A stretch of 64,000 nt of DNA from Lachnoclostridium sp. UBA903 (GTDB lineage: Bacteria; Bacillota; Clostridia; Lachnospirales; Lachnospiraceae): contig DBEP01000074.1 of NCBI GenBank assembly GCA_002294045.1, positions 19,052-83,051 of the forward strand, written 5' to 3'. Shown piece after piece: positions 51,782 through 61,828 of the stretch (positions are counted from its first letter, which is position 1; every line of letters begins with the position of its first letter). Below the pieces are notes generated by a model, which saw nothing but the letters and a program-made list of their open reading frames with translations, was not told the DNA's origin and did not search any database. Made by a program: the position numbers and the translations under genes.

Positions 51782-52420
51782 ATGGAAAACAGATCAATAA
51801 AAATTTTTTCGCCTATGAATAATAAAATCTCATTAAAAATTATACCCGGACATTTCGCCACCGGGTATTCCCACATCAATTTTTATATTGACATGACATC
51901 ATTAAAAACCCGGCTGAACGAAGCAATAGAAACTGCGAAAACCATGATGAACCAAAATAAAGGCGATATTATAGTGGATACTATTGTCTGTATGGACGGA
52001 TGCGAAGTCATAGGAGGCTTTCTTGCCCGGGAATTATCCAAAGCAGGTATATTATCCATGAATGCCCATAAAACAATTTATATCATATCTCCTGAATACA
52101 ACAACGGGCAATTAATTTTCAGGGAAAATAATCTGCCCGCCATATCCGGTAAACATATCCTTCTGTTGGTGGCATCTGTTACGACAGGTAATACGGTAAG
52201 AAGAAGTATAGAATGTATCCGTTTTTACGGGGGACAAATCCAAGGGATCAATGCCATATTCAGTGCGGTTGATAAAATTGAGAATTTTGATGTGAATTCC
52301 ATTTTTAAGACCAAAGATTTACCCGAATATAAAAATTATAACATAAATGACTGTCCTTTCTGCAAAGAAAAACAGAGTATAGAAGCAATTGTCAATGGTT
52401 ACGGATATACCAAATTATAA
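51782..52420 (+). CDS. Phosphoribosyltransferase-like protein beside oriC
   Basis: 212 residues related to orotate-type PRTases: IIVDTIVCMDGCEVIGGFLARELSKAGI, then HILLLVASVTTGNTVRRSIECIRFYGG, where active PRTases have a DD or ED pair before the TTG loop. Here those positions are Ala-Ser, so PRPP catalysis is doubtful. A CPFC motif sits near the C-terminus (INDCPFCKEKQ). Start chosen at the ATG at 51782, with GGGTG upstream; 16 open codons before it lie in the structured leader. It is divergent from rpmH and co-directional with dnaA. Possible roles are nucleotide sensing or pyrimidine salvage. Confidence 0.65.
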   Translation: MENRSIKIFSPMNNKISLKIIPGHFATGYSHINFYIDMTSLKTRLNEAIETAKTMMNQNKGDIIVDTIVCMDGCEVIGGFLARELSKAGILSMNAHKTIYIISPEYNNGQLIFRENNLPAISGKHILLLVASVTTGNTVRRSIECIRFYGGQIQGINAIFSAVDKIENFDVNSIFKTKDLPEYKNYNINDCPFCKEKQSIEAIVNGYGYTKL

Positions 52421-52783
52421 TAACTTAACAGACAAGCATATATATTTCTTTTTCTGACTTATAGTATTCTAAATTTCACCTACAAAATTAAAAACAACTG
52501 TTTCACACATAGTTATCCACAAATTGTTGATTATTTGTGGATAACTATGTTAATTGGTGTGAATATTTAAAACAATTGTAAATTTAATTCCCACGAAAAC
52601 TAGAATTTTTTGATGTTTATAGTTTTTACAATTTATTCACACAATTGTTATCAAACCTGTTTTTCATGGGGATAACAATTGTCAAAAGAGACTAAATTAC
52701 ATATTATCATTGAAATATCCACAATTTTGTTATATCATATAAGTTAGGTACGTACGAAATTTTATATTAGGGAGATTAATGTA
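52421..52783 (+). other. oriC: oriC, dnaA-upstream box cluster and dnaA promoter
   Basis: Perfect DnaA boxes TTATCCACA (52513-52521) and TGTGGATAA (52536-52544) face each other. One-mismatch boxes lie at 52633-52641 (TTATTCACA), about 52667 (TGGGGATAA) and 52715-52723 (ATATCCACA). TTGAAA (52710) and TATCAT (52733), 17 bases apart, form a likely dnaA promoter with the last box inside its spacer, fitting DnaA autoregulation. Confidence 0.85.
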
Positions 52784-54145
52784 ATGAATGAAATTCTAGA
52801 TAAATGGGACGAAATACTGGAATATCTTAAAATAGAACATTGTGTAACCGATGTTTCCTTCAGAACCTGGTTACTTCCATTAAAAGTATATTCCGTGAAA
52901 GATAATTTAATTACAATATCCATAGATGACAAAATGATCGGCCCTGACAGTAAAAATTTCATAATCAGAAAATACGGACTTCCGCTAAAGGTTGCAATTA
53001 CCGAAATCATGAACCAGGATTTTGAAGTGGAGTTTCTTTCGGAAAGCCAGATAGAATCCGCTAAAACCAAAAACCCGGCTGCGGCTGAAAATAAAAATAA
53101 AAATCTCAAAAACGGATTGTCATTCTTAAATCCGAGATATACCTTTGATACCTTTGTAGTAGGTGCCAATAATAATCTTGCACATGCGGCATCTTTGGCA
53201 GTGGCTGAGTCCCCGGCTGAAATTTATAATCCGCTTTTTATCTATGGAGGTGTTGGATTGGGCAAGACCCATTTAATGCATTCCATAGCTCATTATATAT
53301 TAGAACAGAATGCTAACAGTAAAGTTATGTATGTAACCAGTGAGAAGTTTACCAATGAATTAATTGAATCCATACGTAACGTAAACACAACTCCCACTGA
53401 ATTCAGAGAAAAATACCGGAATATAGACGTACTGCTGATAGATGATATTCAATTTATTATAGGAAAAGAAAGTACACAGGAGGAATTTTTCCATACTTTT
53501 AATACCCTCCATGAATCCAAAAAACAAATTATCATTTCCAGTGATAAGCCGCCAAAAGATATTTTAACTTTGGAAGAAAGGCTCCGTTCCCGTTTTGAAT
53601 GGGGGCTGACCGTTGACATACAGCCGCCGGATTATGAAACACGGATGGCAATTCTTAAGAAAAAGGAAGAATTGGACGGGCTGCAGATTGATAATGAAGT
53701 CATGAAATACATAGCAACGAATGTAAAGTCCAATATAAGGGAACTGGAAGGTGCTTTAACAAAAATAGTTGCCCTCTCACGATTAAAGAAGCAGGAAGTT
53801 AATGTTACCCTTGCGGAAGAAGCATTAAAGGACCTGATATCACCGGACGATAAAAAACAGATAACACCCGCCTTAATTATAGATGTTATTTCAGAACATT
53901 TTAGTATTACCTCCACCGACATATATTCTGTTAATAAGAGCAGGAACATAGCTTACCCAAGACAGATTGCCATGTACTTATGCCGTAAATTAACGGATTA
54001 CTCCCTTTCCGATATAGGAAAGATTATGGGAAACCGGGATCATACCACTGTTCTTCATGGTATTGACAAGGTTGAAGCCAATATGAAGAAAGACCCAAGC
54101 ATGCAAAACACAATTGAAGTATTAACCAAAAAAATCAATCCTTAA
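52784..54145 (+). CDS. dnaA: Chromosomal replication initiator DnaA
   Basis: 453 residues: domain I (1-80; WDEILEYLKIEHCVTDVSFRTWL), a lysine/asparagine-rich linker, AAA+ domain III with GGVGLGKTHLMHSI and LLIDDIQF, and domain IV with the box-binding helix MGNRDHTTVLHGIDKVE. It binds TTATCCACA boxes and opens oriC. GGGAGATT precedes the ATG. Confidence 0.98.
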   Translation: MNEILDKWDEILEYLKIEHCVTDVSFRTWLLPLKVYSVKDNLITISIDDKMIGPDSKNFIIRKYGLPLKVAITEIMNQDFEVEFLSESQIESAKTKNPAAAENKNKNLKNGLSFLNPRYTFDTFVVGANNNLAHAASLAVAESPAEIYNPLFIYGGVGLGKTHLMHSIAHYILEQNANSKVMYVTSEKFTNELIESIRNVNTTPTEFREKYRNIDVLLIDDIQFIIGKESTQEEFFHTFNTLHESKKQIIISSDKPPKDILTLEERLRSRFEWGLTVDIQPPDYETRMAILKKKEELDGLQIDNEVMKYIATNVKSNIRELEGALTKIVALSRLKKQEVNVTLAEEALKDLISPDDKKQITPALIIDVISEHFSITSTDIYSVNKSRNIAYPRQIAMYLCRKLTDYSLSDIGKIMGNRDHTTVLHGIDKVEANMKKDPSMQNTIEVLTKKINP

Positions 54146-54410
54146 ATAAGGTTTATTTTTTTCCACAGACAGCTGTTAGTTAAATGTTATTCTCATGTGA
54201 GTTGCCGTTGGATAACTTAAAGATATTTTTAAAGCTGATTTTTTTATACTTGTTTGCTTTCCATTCTTTCACAATGTTATCCTTTTCACAAAACCTTAAT
54301 TTATATGGTAAAAAGGCACTTATACACAATTTAACAGCCCCTATTACTACTGCTGAAACATTTAATTATATATATTTATATAAAAATCGCGAAGGGAGTT
54401 ATACACAATT
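54146..54410 (+). other. oriC: oriC, dnaA-dnaN box cluster with candidate unwinding element
   Basis: TTATACACA boxes at 54320-54328 and 54399-54407, a TTTTCCACA near 54160, and a long A+T stretch (54205-54400). With the upstream cluster this gives a two-part origin spanning dnaA, as in Bacillus. Confidence 0.7.
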
Positions 54411-55523
54411 ATGAAGATCATTTGTTCCAAAACCGAATTGTTAAACCGTGTGAATATAGTTTTAAAAGCAGTCCCGGCAAAATCTACCATGCCCATACTG
54501 GAATGTTTAATCATTGAAGTTAAAAATGAAACTATTAAACTAATTGCCAATGATATGGAACTTGGCATTGAAACCCTGGTAGAAGGTGAAATATCTGAAC
54601 CTGGGACGGTAGCTGTTAACGCTAAAGTATTTTCGGAGATAATCCGTAAATTACCTGATAATGATGTTACCATAGAAGCAGACGGCAACTATTTGCTGAC
54701 CATATTATGTGAAAAGGCTAAATTCACCATATCCGGAAAAAACGGAGAAGAATTTCCTTATCTGCCGGAAGTGGAAAGGAAAGATGCCGTTGTATTGTCC
54801 CAGTTTACGCTGAAAGAAGTTATCAGGCAAACCGTATTTTCCATATCCGATAATGAAAGCAATAAAATCATGACAGGAGAATTATTTGAAATACACGGTA
54901 ACGAATTAAAGGTTGTTTCTCTTGACGGTCACAGGATATCCATTCGGAAAATAGCTTTAAAAGATGCCTATGATGATATAAAAGTAATTGTTCCCGGTAA
55001 AACTTTAATTGAGGTAAGTAAAATATTGTCAGGTGAATTCAGCGATGAAGTAAGTTTATTTTTTACGGATAAACATATTATTTTTGAATTTGACAGTACC
55101 CTGGTTCTATCCCGGTTAATTGAAGGTGAATATTATAAGATTAATCAAATGCTGTCCAGTGATTATGAAACCAAGGTAACTATAAATAAAAAAGAGTTAT
55201 TAAACTGTATTGACAGGGCTACCCTTTTAATCAAGGAGACTGAAAAAAAACCTATAATTGTAAATATAGATGATAAAAATATGGAACTTAAAATAAATTC
55301 TACCATTGGTTCCATGGACGAAGAAATTGACATTACGAAAGAAGGAAAAGATATTATCATCGGTTTTAATCCTAAATTCTTTATTGAAGCCTTAAGGGTA
55401 ATTGATAACGAAGAGATTGATATATATTTGATTAATCCCAAAGCTCCCTGTTTTATCAGGGATAAAGAAGAATCTTATATCTATCTGATTCTTCCCGTTA
55501 ATTTTAATTCGGCGGTACAATAA
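54411..55523 (+). CDS. dnaN: DNA polymerase III beta sliding clamp
   Basis: 370 residues in three clamp domains. It starts MKIICSKTELLNRVNIVLKAVPAKSTMPILECL and ends with the family C-terminus PCFIRDKEESYIYLILPVNF. It encircles DNA as the processivity factor. GAAGGGAG lies before the ATG, overlapping a DnaA-type box. Confidence 0.97.
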   Translation: MKIICSKTELLNRVNIVLKAVPAKSTMPILECLIIEVKNETIKLIANDMELGIETLVEGEISEPGTVAVNAKVFSEIIRKLPDNDVTIEADGNYLLTILCEKAKFTISGKNGEEFPYLPEVERKDAVVLSQFTLKEVIRQTVFSISDNESNKIMTGELFEIHGNELKVVSLDGHRISIRKIALKDAYDDIKVIVPGKTLIEVSKILSGEFSDEVSLFFTDKHIIFEFDSTLVLSRLIEGEYYKINQMLSSDYETKVTINKKELLNCIDRATLLIKETEKKPIIVNIDDKNMELKINSTIGSMDEEIDITKEGKDIIIGFNPKFFIEALRVIDNEEIDIYLINPKAPCFIRDKEESYIYLILPVNFNSAVQ

Positions 55524-55604
55524 AGTTTAATTTGGTAAGATATTCAAATAATAATTTAATTATCAGACGGGAAATTATGTCCCGGAAAGGCACGGATTGT
55601 CATA

Positions 55605-55814
55605 ATGCAGACAATAAAATTAAGAGAGGATTTCATAAAATTAGGCCAGGCCTTAAAAGCCGGCGGATTAGTTGGCTCCGGTGTAGATGCAAAGCTGGTA
55701 ATACAGGATGGTCTGGTTAAAGTAAACGGGAAAACAGAAACTCAAAGAGGAAAAAAATTATACGATGGTGATGTAATTGAATTTAATAATGAGACGATTA
55801 AGATTGAAAAATAA
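55605..55814 (+). CDS. rlbA: S4-domain protein RlbA/YaaA
   Basis: 69 residues forming a single S4 RNA-binding domain (IKLGQALKAGGLVGSGVDAKLVIQDGLVKVNG). It lies between dnaN and recF as in nearly all Firmicutes and is linked to ribosome assembly in Bacillus. The ATG at 55605 gives the conserved length. Confidence 0.92.
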   Translation: MQTIKLREDFIKLGQALKAGGLVGSGVDAKLVIQDGLVKVNGKTETQRGKKLYDGDVIEFNNETIKIEK

Positions 55815-55833
55815 TTAGAATAGTGGTGCTTAA

Positions 55834-56964
55834 ATGTATATCAAAACCCTTGAATTAAAAGATTACAGGAACTATAATAATCTTTTTATGGAATTTCATA
55901 ATGGTATTAATATTTTATACGGTGATAATGCCCAGGGAAAAACCAATATTTTAGAAGCAATCTATATTTGCGGCACTACGAAGTCTCATAAAGGAAGTAA
56001 AGATAAAGAAATTATTAAAATGGATAAAGAAGAATCCCATTTAAGAATTTTAGTGGAACGGGATAATGTAATCCATAAGGTGGATATGCATTTAAAGAAA
56101 AACAGGCCGAAAGGTGTGGCCATTGACGGTCTGCCGATTAAAAAGTCCGGTGAGTTGTTTGGCGTCGTCAATATCGTATTTTTTTCTCCGGAAGATTTAA
56201 GCATTATAAAAAACGGCCCGTCGGAAAGACGCAGGTTTATTGATCTTGAGCTGTGCCAGCTGGATAAAGTTTATTTATATAATTTATCCAATTATAATAA
56301 AATTATAAGCCAAAGAAATAATTTATTAAAACAGCTCAGTGTTAACAGAAAATTATTGGATACTCTCAGTATATGGGATATGCAGTTAGTGGAACATGGT
56401 GTTCGGATTATTGAAAGAAGGAATCTCTTTATTCAGCAATTAAATGAAATCGTATGCGGTATTCATAAAAAGCTATCCGGGGATAAAGAGCAGCTGATGA
56501 TAAAATATGAACCGAATGTAAATGAAGAAGATTTTAAGAATAAACTTAGCGGTTCCCGGGAAAGAGATATTGCATTAAAAATGACAAATGTCGGACCTCA
56601 CAGAGATGATATAAGTTTTTTAAACGGTAATATTGATATCCGCAAGTACGGGTCCCAGGGACAGCAGAGGACTTCGGCCTTGTCTTTAAAACTTGCGGAA
56701 ATTGAATTAGTAAAAAAAATTACTCATGATAAACCGATTTTATTATTAGATGACGTGTTATCTGAATTAGATAGAAAAAGACAGAATTATTTACTGAATA
56801 GTATTCAAGGTATACAAACTATCATTACTTGTACAGGCCTGGAGGAATTTATTGCAAATAGGATGGAATGCGATAAAATTTACCGGGTTGTTGAAGGAAC
56901 AGTTGTGAATGAGAATACCTTTACATTGGAATTCATCCACAGGAAAACAGGAGGCAATTTATGA
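55834..56964 (+). CDS. recF: DNA replication and repair protein RecF
   Basis: 376 residues of the SMC-like ATPase family: MYIKTLELKDYRNY, Walker A in YGDNAQGKTNILEAIY, the signature KYGSQGQQRTSALSLKLAE and Walker B PILLLDDVLSELD. It loads RecA at gaps with RecO and RecR. Its TGA overlaps the gyrB ATG (ATGA at 56961-56964), so translation is coupled. Confidence 0.96.
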   Translation: MYIKTLELKDYRNYNNLFMEFHNGINILYGDNAQGKTNILEAIYICGTTKSHKGSKDKEIIKMDKEESHLRILVERDNVIHKVDMHLKKNRPKGVAIDGLPIKKSGELFGVVNIVFFSPEDLSIIKNGPSERRRFIDLELCQLDKVYLYNLSNYNKIISQRNNLLKQLSVNRKLLDTLSIWDMQLVEHGVRIIERRNLFIQQLNEIVCGIHKKLSGDKEQLMIKYEPNVNEEDFKNKLSGSRERDIALKMTNVGPHRDDISFLNGNIDIRKYGSQGQQRTSALSLKLAEIELVKKITHDKPILLLDDVLSELDRKRQNYLLNSIQGIQTIITCTGLEEFIANRMECDKIYRVVEGTVVNENTFTLEFIHRKTGGNL

Positions 56965-58871
56965 GTGCAGAGTACGGCGCAGATCAAATTCAAATACTGG
57001 AGGGCTTAGAAGCGGTCAGAAAACGGCCTGGTATGTATATAGGCAGTACCTCCGCAAAGGGCCTACATCATCTGGTATATGAAATTGTTGATAATGCGGT
57101 TGATGAAGCTTTGGCAGGAATTTGTGATATGATTGAAGTGATCATTAATAAAGATAATTCCGTTACTGTAATTGATAATGGACGCGGAATACCGGTAGGA
57201 ATCAATCATAAGAAAGGAATTCCTGCCGTTGAAGTTGTGTTTACAATCCTTCATGCAGGGGGAAAATTCGGCGGCGGCGGATATAAAGTATCCGGCGGTT
57301 TGCACGGAGTTGGTGCATCTGTTGTAAATGCTTTATCCGAATGGCTGGAAGTAACGATTTATCTGGATGGAAAAATTCATAAGCAAAGATATGAAAGAGG
57401 TAAAGCAGCAAAACCCTTACAGGTAATTGGTGATACTGACAGAACAGGTACAACTGTTACTTTTTTACCGGATAAGGAAATTTTTGAAGAAACTGTCTTT
57501 GATTATGAGGTCCTAAAGCAGCGCCTGCGCGAAATGGCGTTTTTGACGAAAAACCTGAAAATCATATTAAAGGATGACAGGGTGGAACCGGAGATTATCA
57601 GGGAATTTCATTATGCAGGCGGTATTAAGGAATATGTGGAATATCTGAACCGGCATAAGGATCCGCTGTATACGGATATCATTTACTGCGAAGGTAACAG
57701 GGATAACATATATGTTGAAGTTGCGATGCAGCATAACAGTTCCTATACGGAAGGCTGCTACAGTTTTGTGAACAATATAACTACTCCGGAAGGAGGAACC
57801 CATCTTGCAGGATTTAAAAATGCTTTAACCAAAACCTTTAACGATTACGCCAGAAACCTGAAATATTTAAAAGAAAACGAAGCCAATTTAAGCGGAGAAG
57901 ATATCAGGGAAGGTCTGACCGCAATCATAAGTATTAAGATACCGGAACCCCAGTTTGAAGGCCAGACAAAACAAAAATTAGGAAACAGTGAAGCAAGAAG
58001 TGCTGTAGATGGTATTGTAAGTGAACAGTTAACCTATTTTTTGGAACAGAATCCCAATGTTGCGAAAATTATACTGGAAAAAGCCATTTTAGCTCAGAGG
58101 GCCAGGGATGCCGCAAGAAAAGCCAGAGATTTGACAAGAAGGAAAACGGCTTTGGAGGGTATGAGCCTGCCGGGTAAATTAGCAGACTGCTCCGATAAAG
58201 ATCCTAAAAACTGTGAAATATATATTGTTGAGGGTGATTCCGCAGGCGGATCTGCCAAAACTGCCAGATCCAGGGCAACTCAGGCAATTCTTCCTCTTAG
58301 GGGTAAAATTTTAAATGTTGAAAAATCAAGGCTGGATAAAATTTTAGTAAATAACGAAATTAAAGCAATGATTACCGCTTTCGGAACAGGAATATCCGAT
58401 GATTTTGATATTTCCAGATTGCGTTATCATAAAATAATCATTATGACGGATGCGGATGTGGATGGTGCCCATATCAGCACTTTACTGCTGACCTTTTTAT
58501 ACCGCTTTATGCCGGATTTAATAAAAAATGGTCACGTTTACATGGCACAGCCTCCCCTTTATAAAATAGAAAAAAATAAATTTGTAAAATATGCCTACAG
58601 TGATGAAGAATTAAATGAAATAATAAATGAAATCGGACGTGATACCAATAATAAAATCCAGCGTTATAAAGGTTTAGGTGAAATGGATGCGGAGCAGTTA
58701 TGGGATACTACCATGGATCCTGAAAAGAGGATTCTTCTAAGGGTAACTATTGATGAAGAAGAAACTTCTGAAATTGATTTGACTTTTACTACCTTAATGG
58801 GGGACAAAGTTGAACCAAGAAGAGAATTCATAGAGACCAATGCAAAATATGTTAAAAACTTAGATATATAA
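56961..58871 (+). CDS. gyrB: DNA gyrase subunit B
   Basis: 636 residues. GHKL ATPase motifs EIVDNAVDEALAG, DNGRGIPVG and GGLHGVGASVVNALS; the TOPRIM domain with EGDSAGGSAK and MTDADVDGAHIS; and the C-terminal QRYKGLGEMDAEQLW. It supplies ATP-driven supercoiling with GyrA. There is no remB (yaaB) between recF and gyrB, unlike Bacillus. Confidence 0.98.
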   Translation: MSAEYGADQIQILEGLEAVRKRPGMYIGSTSAKGLHHLVYEIVDNAVDEALAGICDMIEVIINKDNSVTVIDNGRGIPVGINHKKGIPAVEVVFTILHAGGKFGGGGYKVSGGLHGVGASVVNALSEWLEVTIYLDGKIHKQRYERGKAAKPLQVIGDTDRTGTTVTFLPDKEIFEETVFDYEVLKQRLREMAFLTKNLKIILKDDRVEPEIIREFHYAGGIKEYVEYLNRHKDPLYTDIIYCEGNRDNIYVEVAMQHNSSYTEGCYSFVNNITTPEGGTHLAGFKNALTKTFNDYARNLKYLKENEANLSGEDIREGLTAIISIKIPEPQFEGQTKQKLGNSEARSAVDGIVSEQLTYFLEQNPNVAKIILEKAILAQRARDAARKARDLTRRKTALEGMSLPGKLADCSDKDPKNCEIYIVEGDSAGGSAKTARSRATQAILPLRGKILNVEKSRLDKILVNNEIKAMITAFGTGISDDFDISRLRYHKIIIMTDADVDGAHISTLLLTFLYRFMPDLIKNGHVYMAQPPLYKIEKNKFVKYAYSDEELNEIINEIGRDTNNKIQRYKGLGEMDAEQLWDTTMDPEKRILLRVTIDEEETSEIDLTFTTLMGDKVEPRREFIETNAKYVKNLDI

Positions 58872-59009
58872 AATATTATGGCAACTGAAAATGTATTTCC
58901 AGAGCGAGTTTGAAAAGTCATTGCACTGTTCTGAACGCCCGGCAAAAGCATTTTTCGAATACAATCTGATGATTAAATATTTCGTTGGTATATAGATGGA
59001 GGAGAATAG

Positions 59010-61610
59010 ATGGATGAGAATATCTTTGATAAAGTTCATGAGGTTGATCTGAAAAAGACAATGGAAAAATCGTATATTGATTATGCCATGTCCGTTATAG
59101 CAGCCCGTGCACTTCCGGATGTAAGGGATGGTCTGAAGCCGGTACAAAGAAGAATATTATACGCAATGATAGAGTTAAACAACGGTCCTGACAAACCGCA
59201 CCGAAAGTGCGCCCGTATCGTGGGTGATACTATGGGTAAGTACCACCCTCACGGTGACAGCTCTATCTATGAAGCATTGGTGAAATTGGCTCAGGATTTT
59301 TCAACAAGATATCCTTTAATTGACGGCCATGGTAATTTTGGATCCGTGGATGGTGACGGGGCGGCCGCTATGCGTTACACGGAAGCACGTTTAAGTAAAA
59401 TATCCATGGAAATGATATCCGATATTAATAAAGATACGGTTGATTTTTCGCCGAACTTCGATGAAACAGAAAAAGAACCCACTGTTCTTCCATCCAGATA
59501 TCCCAATTTATTAGTTAACGGTACGTCCGGTATTGCAGTTGGTATGGCTACCAATATCCCTCCTCATAATTTGAAGGAAATTATTAATGCCGTACTGAAA
59601 ATGATAGATAATATTATTTCTGAAGACAGAGATACCGCCATGGAAGAGTTGTTGGAAATCGTAAAAGGTCCGGATTTCCCAACCGGAGCAAGCATATTAG
59701 GAGTAAAAGGTATTGAAGAGGCTTATCGGACCGGCCGCGGTAAAATTAAGGTTCGGGCGGTAACGGATATTGAAACCATGGCAAACGGTAAAAACCGTAT
59801 TATAGTAACGGAACTTCCTTATATGGTTAATAAGGCAAGATTAATTGAAAAAATTGCCGAATTGGTAAAAGATAAAAAAATAGACGGTATAACTGAATTA
59901 AGAGACGAGTCTGACCGGACCGGTATGAGGATTTGTATTGAGCTTCGCCGGGATGTAAATGCCAATGTATTATTAAATCAATTGTATAAACATACCCAGA
60001 TGCAGGATACCTTCGGAGTAATTATGCTGGCCCTGGTGAATAACGAACCCCGGGTGCTGAATCTTTATGAAATGCTGAAACTTTATTTATTGCATCAGGA
60101 AGAGGTAGTAACCAGAAGAACAAAATATGATTTAAACAAAGCGGAAGAAAGAGCCCACATTTTACAGGGCTTGTTAATTGCTTTGGATAATATTGACGAA
60201 GTTATCAGTATAATCCGCGCTTCTGCTAATGGTAATATAGCAAAGGAAAGATTAATCGAAAAATTTTCTTTAACGGATGTACAGGCTCAGGCCATCATAG
60301 ACATGAGGCTTCGTGCGTTAACCGGTTTGGAAAGAGAAAGACTAGAAACCGAATATGCAGAATTAATGGAAAAAATTGCAGAATACAATGCTATTTTAAG
60401 TGATAAGAAAAAGCTGCTCACAGTAATAAAAGAAGAAATAACGGTAATCCGTGATAAATATGGTGATGACAGAAGAACTTCCATCGGTTTTGATGAATAT
60501 GATCTGTCTACGGAAGATTTAATACCGATTGAAAATACGGTTCTCGCTATGACCCGGTTAGGTTACATAAAGAGAATGACGATAGATAATTTTAAAAGTC
60601 AGCACCGGGGCGGAAAGGGTGTTAAAGGAATGCAGACCATTGATGAAGACTTCATCGAAGAGCTGTTAATGACAACAACCCACCACTACATTATGTTTTT
60701 TACTAATAAAGGACGTGTTTACCGGCTGAAAGCTTATGAAATTCCGGAATCCGGAAGAACTGCCAGAGGTACGGCCATTATAAACCTTCTTCAGCTATTG
60801 CCGGATGAGAGAATTACGGCCATTATTCCGTTAAAGGAATACCAGAATAATAAATATCTGTTTATGGCAACAAAAAAAGGTATTGTAAAGAAAACCCCCA
60901 TCAGAGAATATGAAAATATCCGTAAATCCGGTTTACAGGCAATTAATCTCAGGGAAGACGATGAATTAATTGAAGTTAAGGCAACAAATAATAAGAAAGA
61001 TATTATTCTAGTTACCAGTAACGGTCAATGTATCCGTTTCAATGAAAGAGACGTAAGAAAAACCGGACGCACCTCCATGGGAGTTATCGGAATGAATCTG
61101 GAAGATAACGATGAGGTTATCGGAATGCAGCTAAGTTCCCAGGGCGAATACCTGTTGTTTGTATCAGAACATGGTATGGGCAAACGGACCGGTATGGAAG
61201 AGTTTTCCGTACAAAGAAGAGGGGGTAAAGGCGTAAAATGCTACAAAATTACTGAAAAGACAGGATATGTGGTAGGAGTAAAAGCTGTTAATGAAGAAAA
61301 TGAAATTATGATCATTACAACAGAAGGCATCATAATCCGTCTGATGGTTAACGGTATATCCAATTTAGGTCGGATTACTTCGGGTGTTAGGTTAATTAAT
61401 ATGGATAGAGACATTATGGTTGCAAGTATTGCGATAGTCAGGGATAATAATACACAGACTTCGGATGAAGACGTTATCAAACAATTGGAGCAGGAATTAA
61501 AAGACGAGATATCGGATACCCCTGTTGCAGAAGATAACCAGAATGATGACGGCGATTATAATGAGAATCCGGAAGAAGAGAATGAATCTGGAACCAGTGA
61601 GGATTCGTAG
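59010..61610 (+). CDS. gyrA: DNA gyrase subunit A
   Basis: 866 residues: the winged-helix domain with ARALPDVRDGLKPVQRRIL and HPHGDSSIYEALV, the catalytic tyrosine in AAMRYTEARLS, a long coiled coil, and a C-terminal beta-pinwheel whose GyrA box reads QRRGGKG (a further HRGGKG repeat lies earlier). It ends in a roughly 45-residue acidic tail, which modulates supercoiling in other gyrases. The quinolone-determining region is in the usual form (GDSSIYE). GGAGAA precedes the ATG. Confidence 0.98.
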   Translation: MDENIFDKVHEVDLKKTMEKSYIDYAMSVIAARALPDVRDGLKPVQRRILYAMIELNNGPDKPHRKCARIVGDTMGKYHPHGDSSIYEALVKLAQDFSTRYPLIDGHGNFGSVDGDGAAAMRYTEARLSKISMEMISDINKDTVDFSPNFDETEKEPTVLPSRYPNLLVNGTSGIAVGMATNIPPHNLKEIINAVLKMIDNIISEDRDTAMEELLEIVKGPDFPTGASILGVKGIEEAYRTGRGKIKVRAVTDIETMANGKNRIIVTELPYMVNKARLIEKIAELVKDKKIDGITELRDESDRTGMRICIELRRDVNANVLLNQLYKHTQMQDTFGVIMLALVNNEPRVLNLYEMLKLYLLHQEEVVTRRTKYDLNKAEERAHILQGLLIALDNIDEVISIIRASANGNIAKERLIEKFSLTDVQAQAIIDMRLRALTGLERERLETEYAELMEKIAEYNAILSDKKKLLTVIKEEITVIRDKYGDDRRTSIGFDEYDLSTEDLIPIENTVLAMTRLGYIKRMTIDNFKSQHRGGKGVKGMQTIDEDFIEELLMTTTHHYIMFFTNKGRVYRLKAYEIPESGRTARGTAIINLLQLLPDERITAIIPLKEYQNNKYLFMATKKGIVKKTPIREYENIRKSGLQAINLREDDELIEVKATNNKKDIILVTSNGQCIRFNERDVRKTGRTSMGVIGMNLEDNDEVIGMQLSSQGEYLLFVSEHGMGKRTGMEEFSVQRRGGKGVKCYKITEKTGYVVGVKAVNEENEIMIITTEGIIIRLMVNGISNLGRITSGVRLINMDRDIMVASIAIVRDNNTQTSDEDVIKQLEQELKDEISDTPVAEDNQNDDGDYNENPEEENESGTSEDS

Positions 61611-61677
61611 ATGATTGGGTTCAACAATGAGAGATAAAAAATACATTTTTATAATCGTATAATTTAGTACGTGTCTG

Positions 61678-61759
61678 AAATAAGCCTGAGCCTTATTATT
61701 TATGGTTGTATTCATTTGTGAAATGAATCTTAAATAGTAAGGACTAGGGCTTATTTTTT
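61678..61759 (+). terminator. Long terminator of the dnaA-gyrA region
   Basis: AAATAAGCC...CCTTATTATTTA pairs with TAAATAGTAAGG...GGGCTTATTTTTT, with an inner ATTCATT/AATGAAT hairpin, and ends in a T run. It begins about 70 bases after the gyrA stop. Confidence 0.85.
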
Positions 61760-61828
61760 AAAAAGTATTATAAAATACGAATAGAAAGGTAGTTACAGCA
61801 TATAGCATATAAAAGAAAGGGGCAGTCC

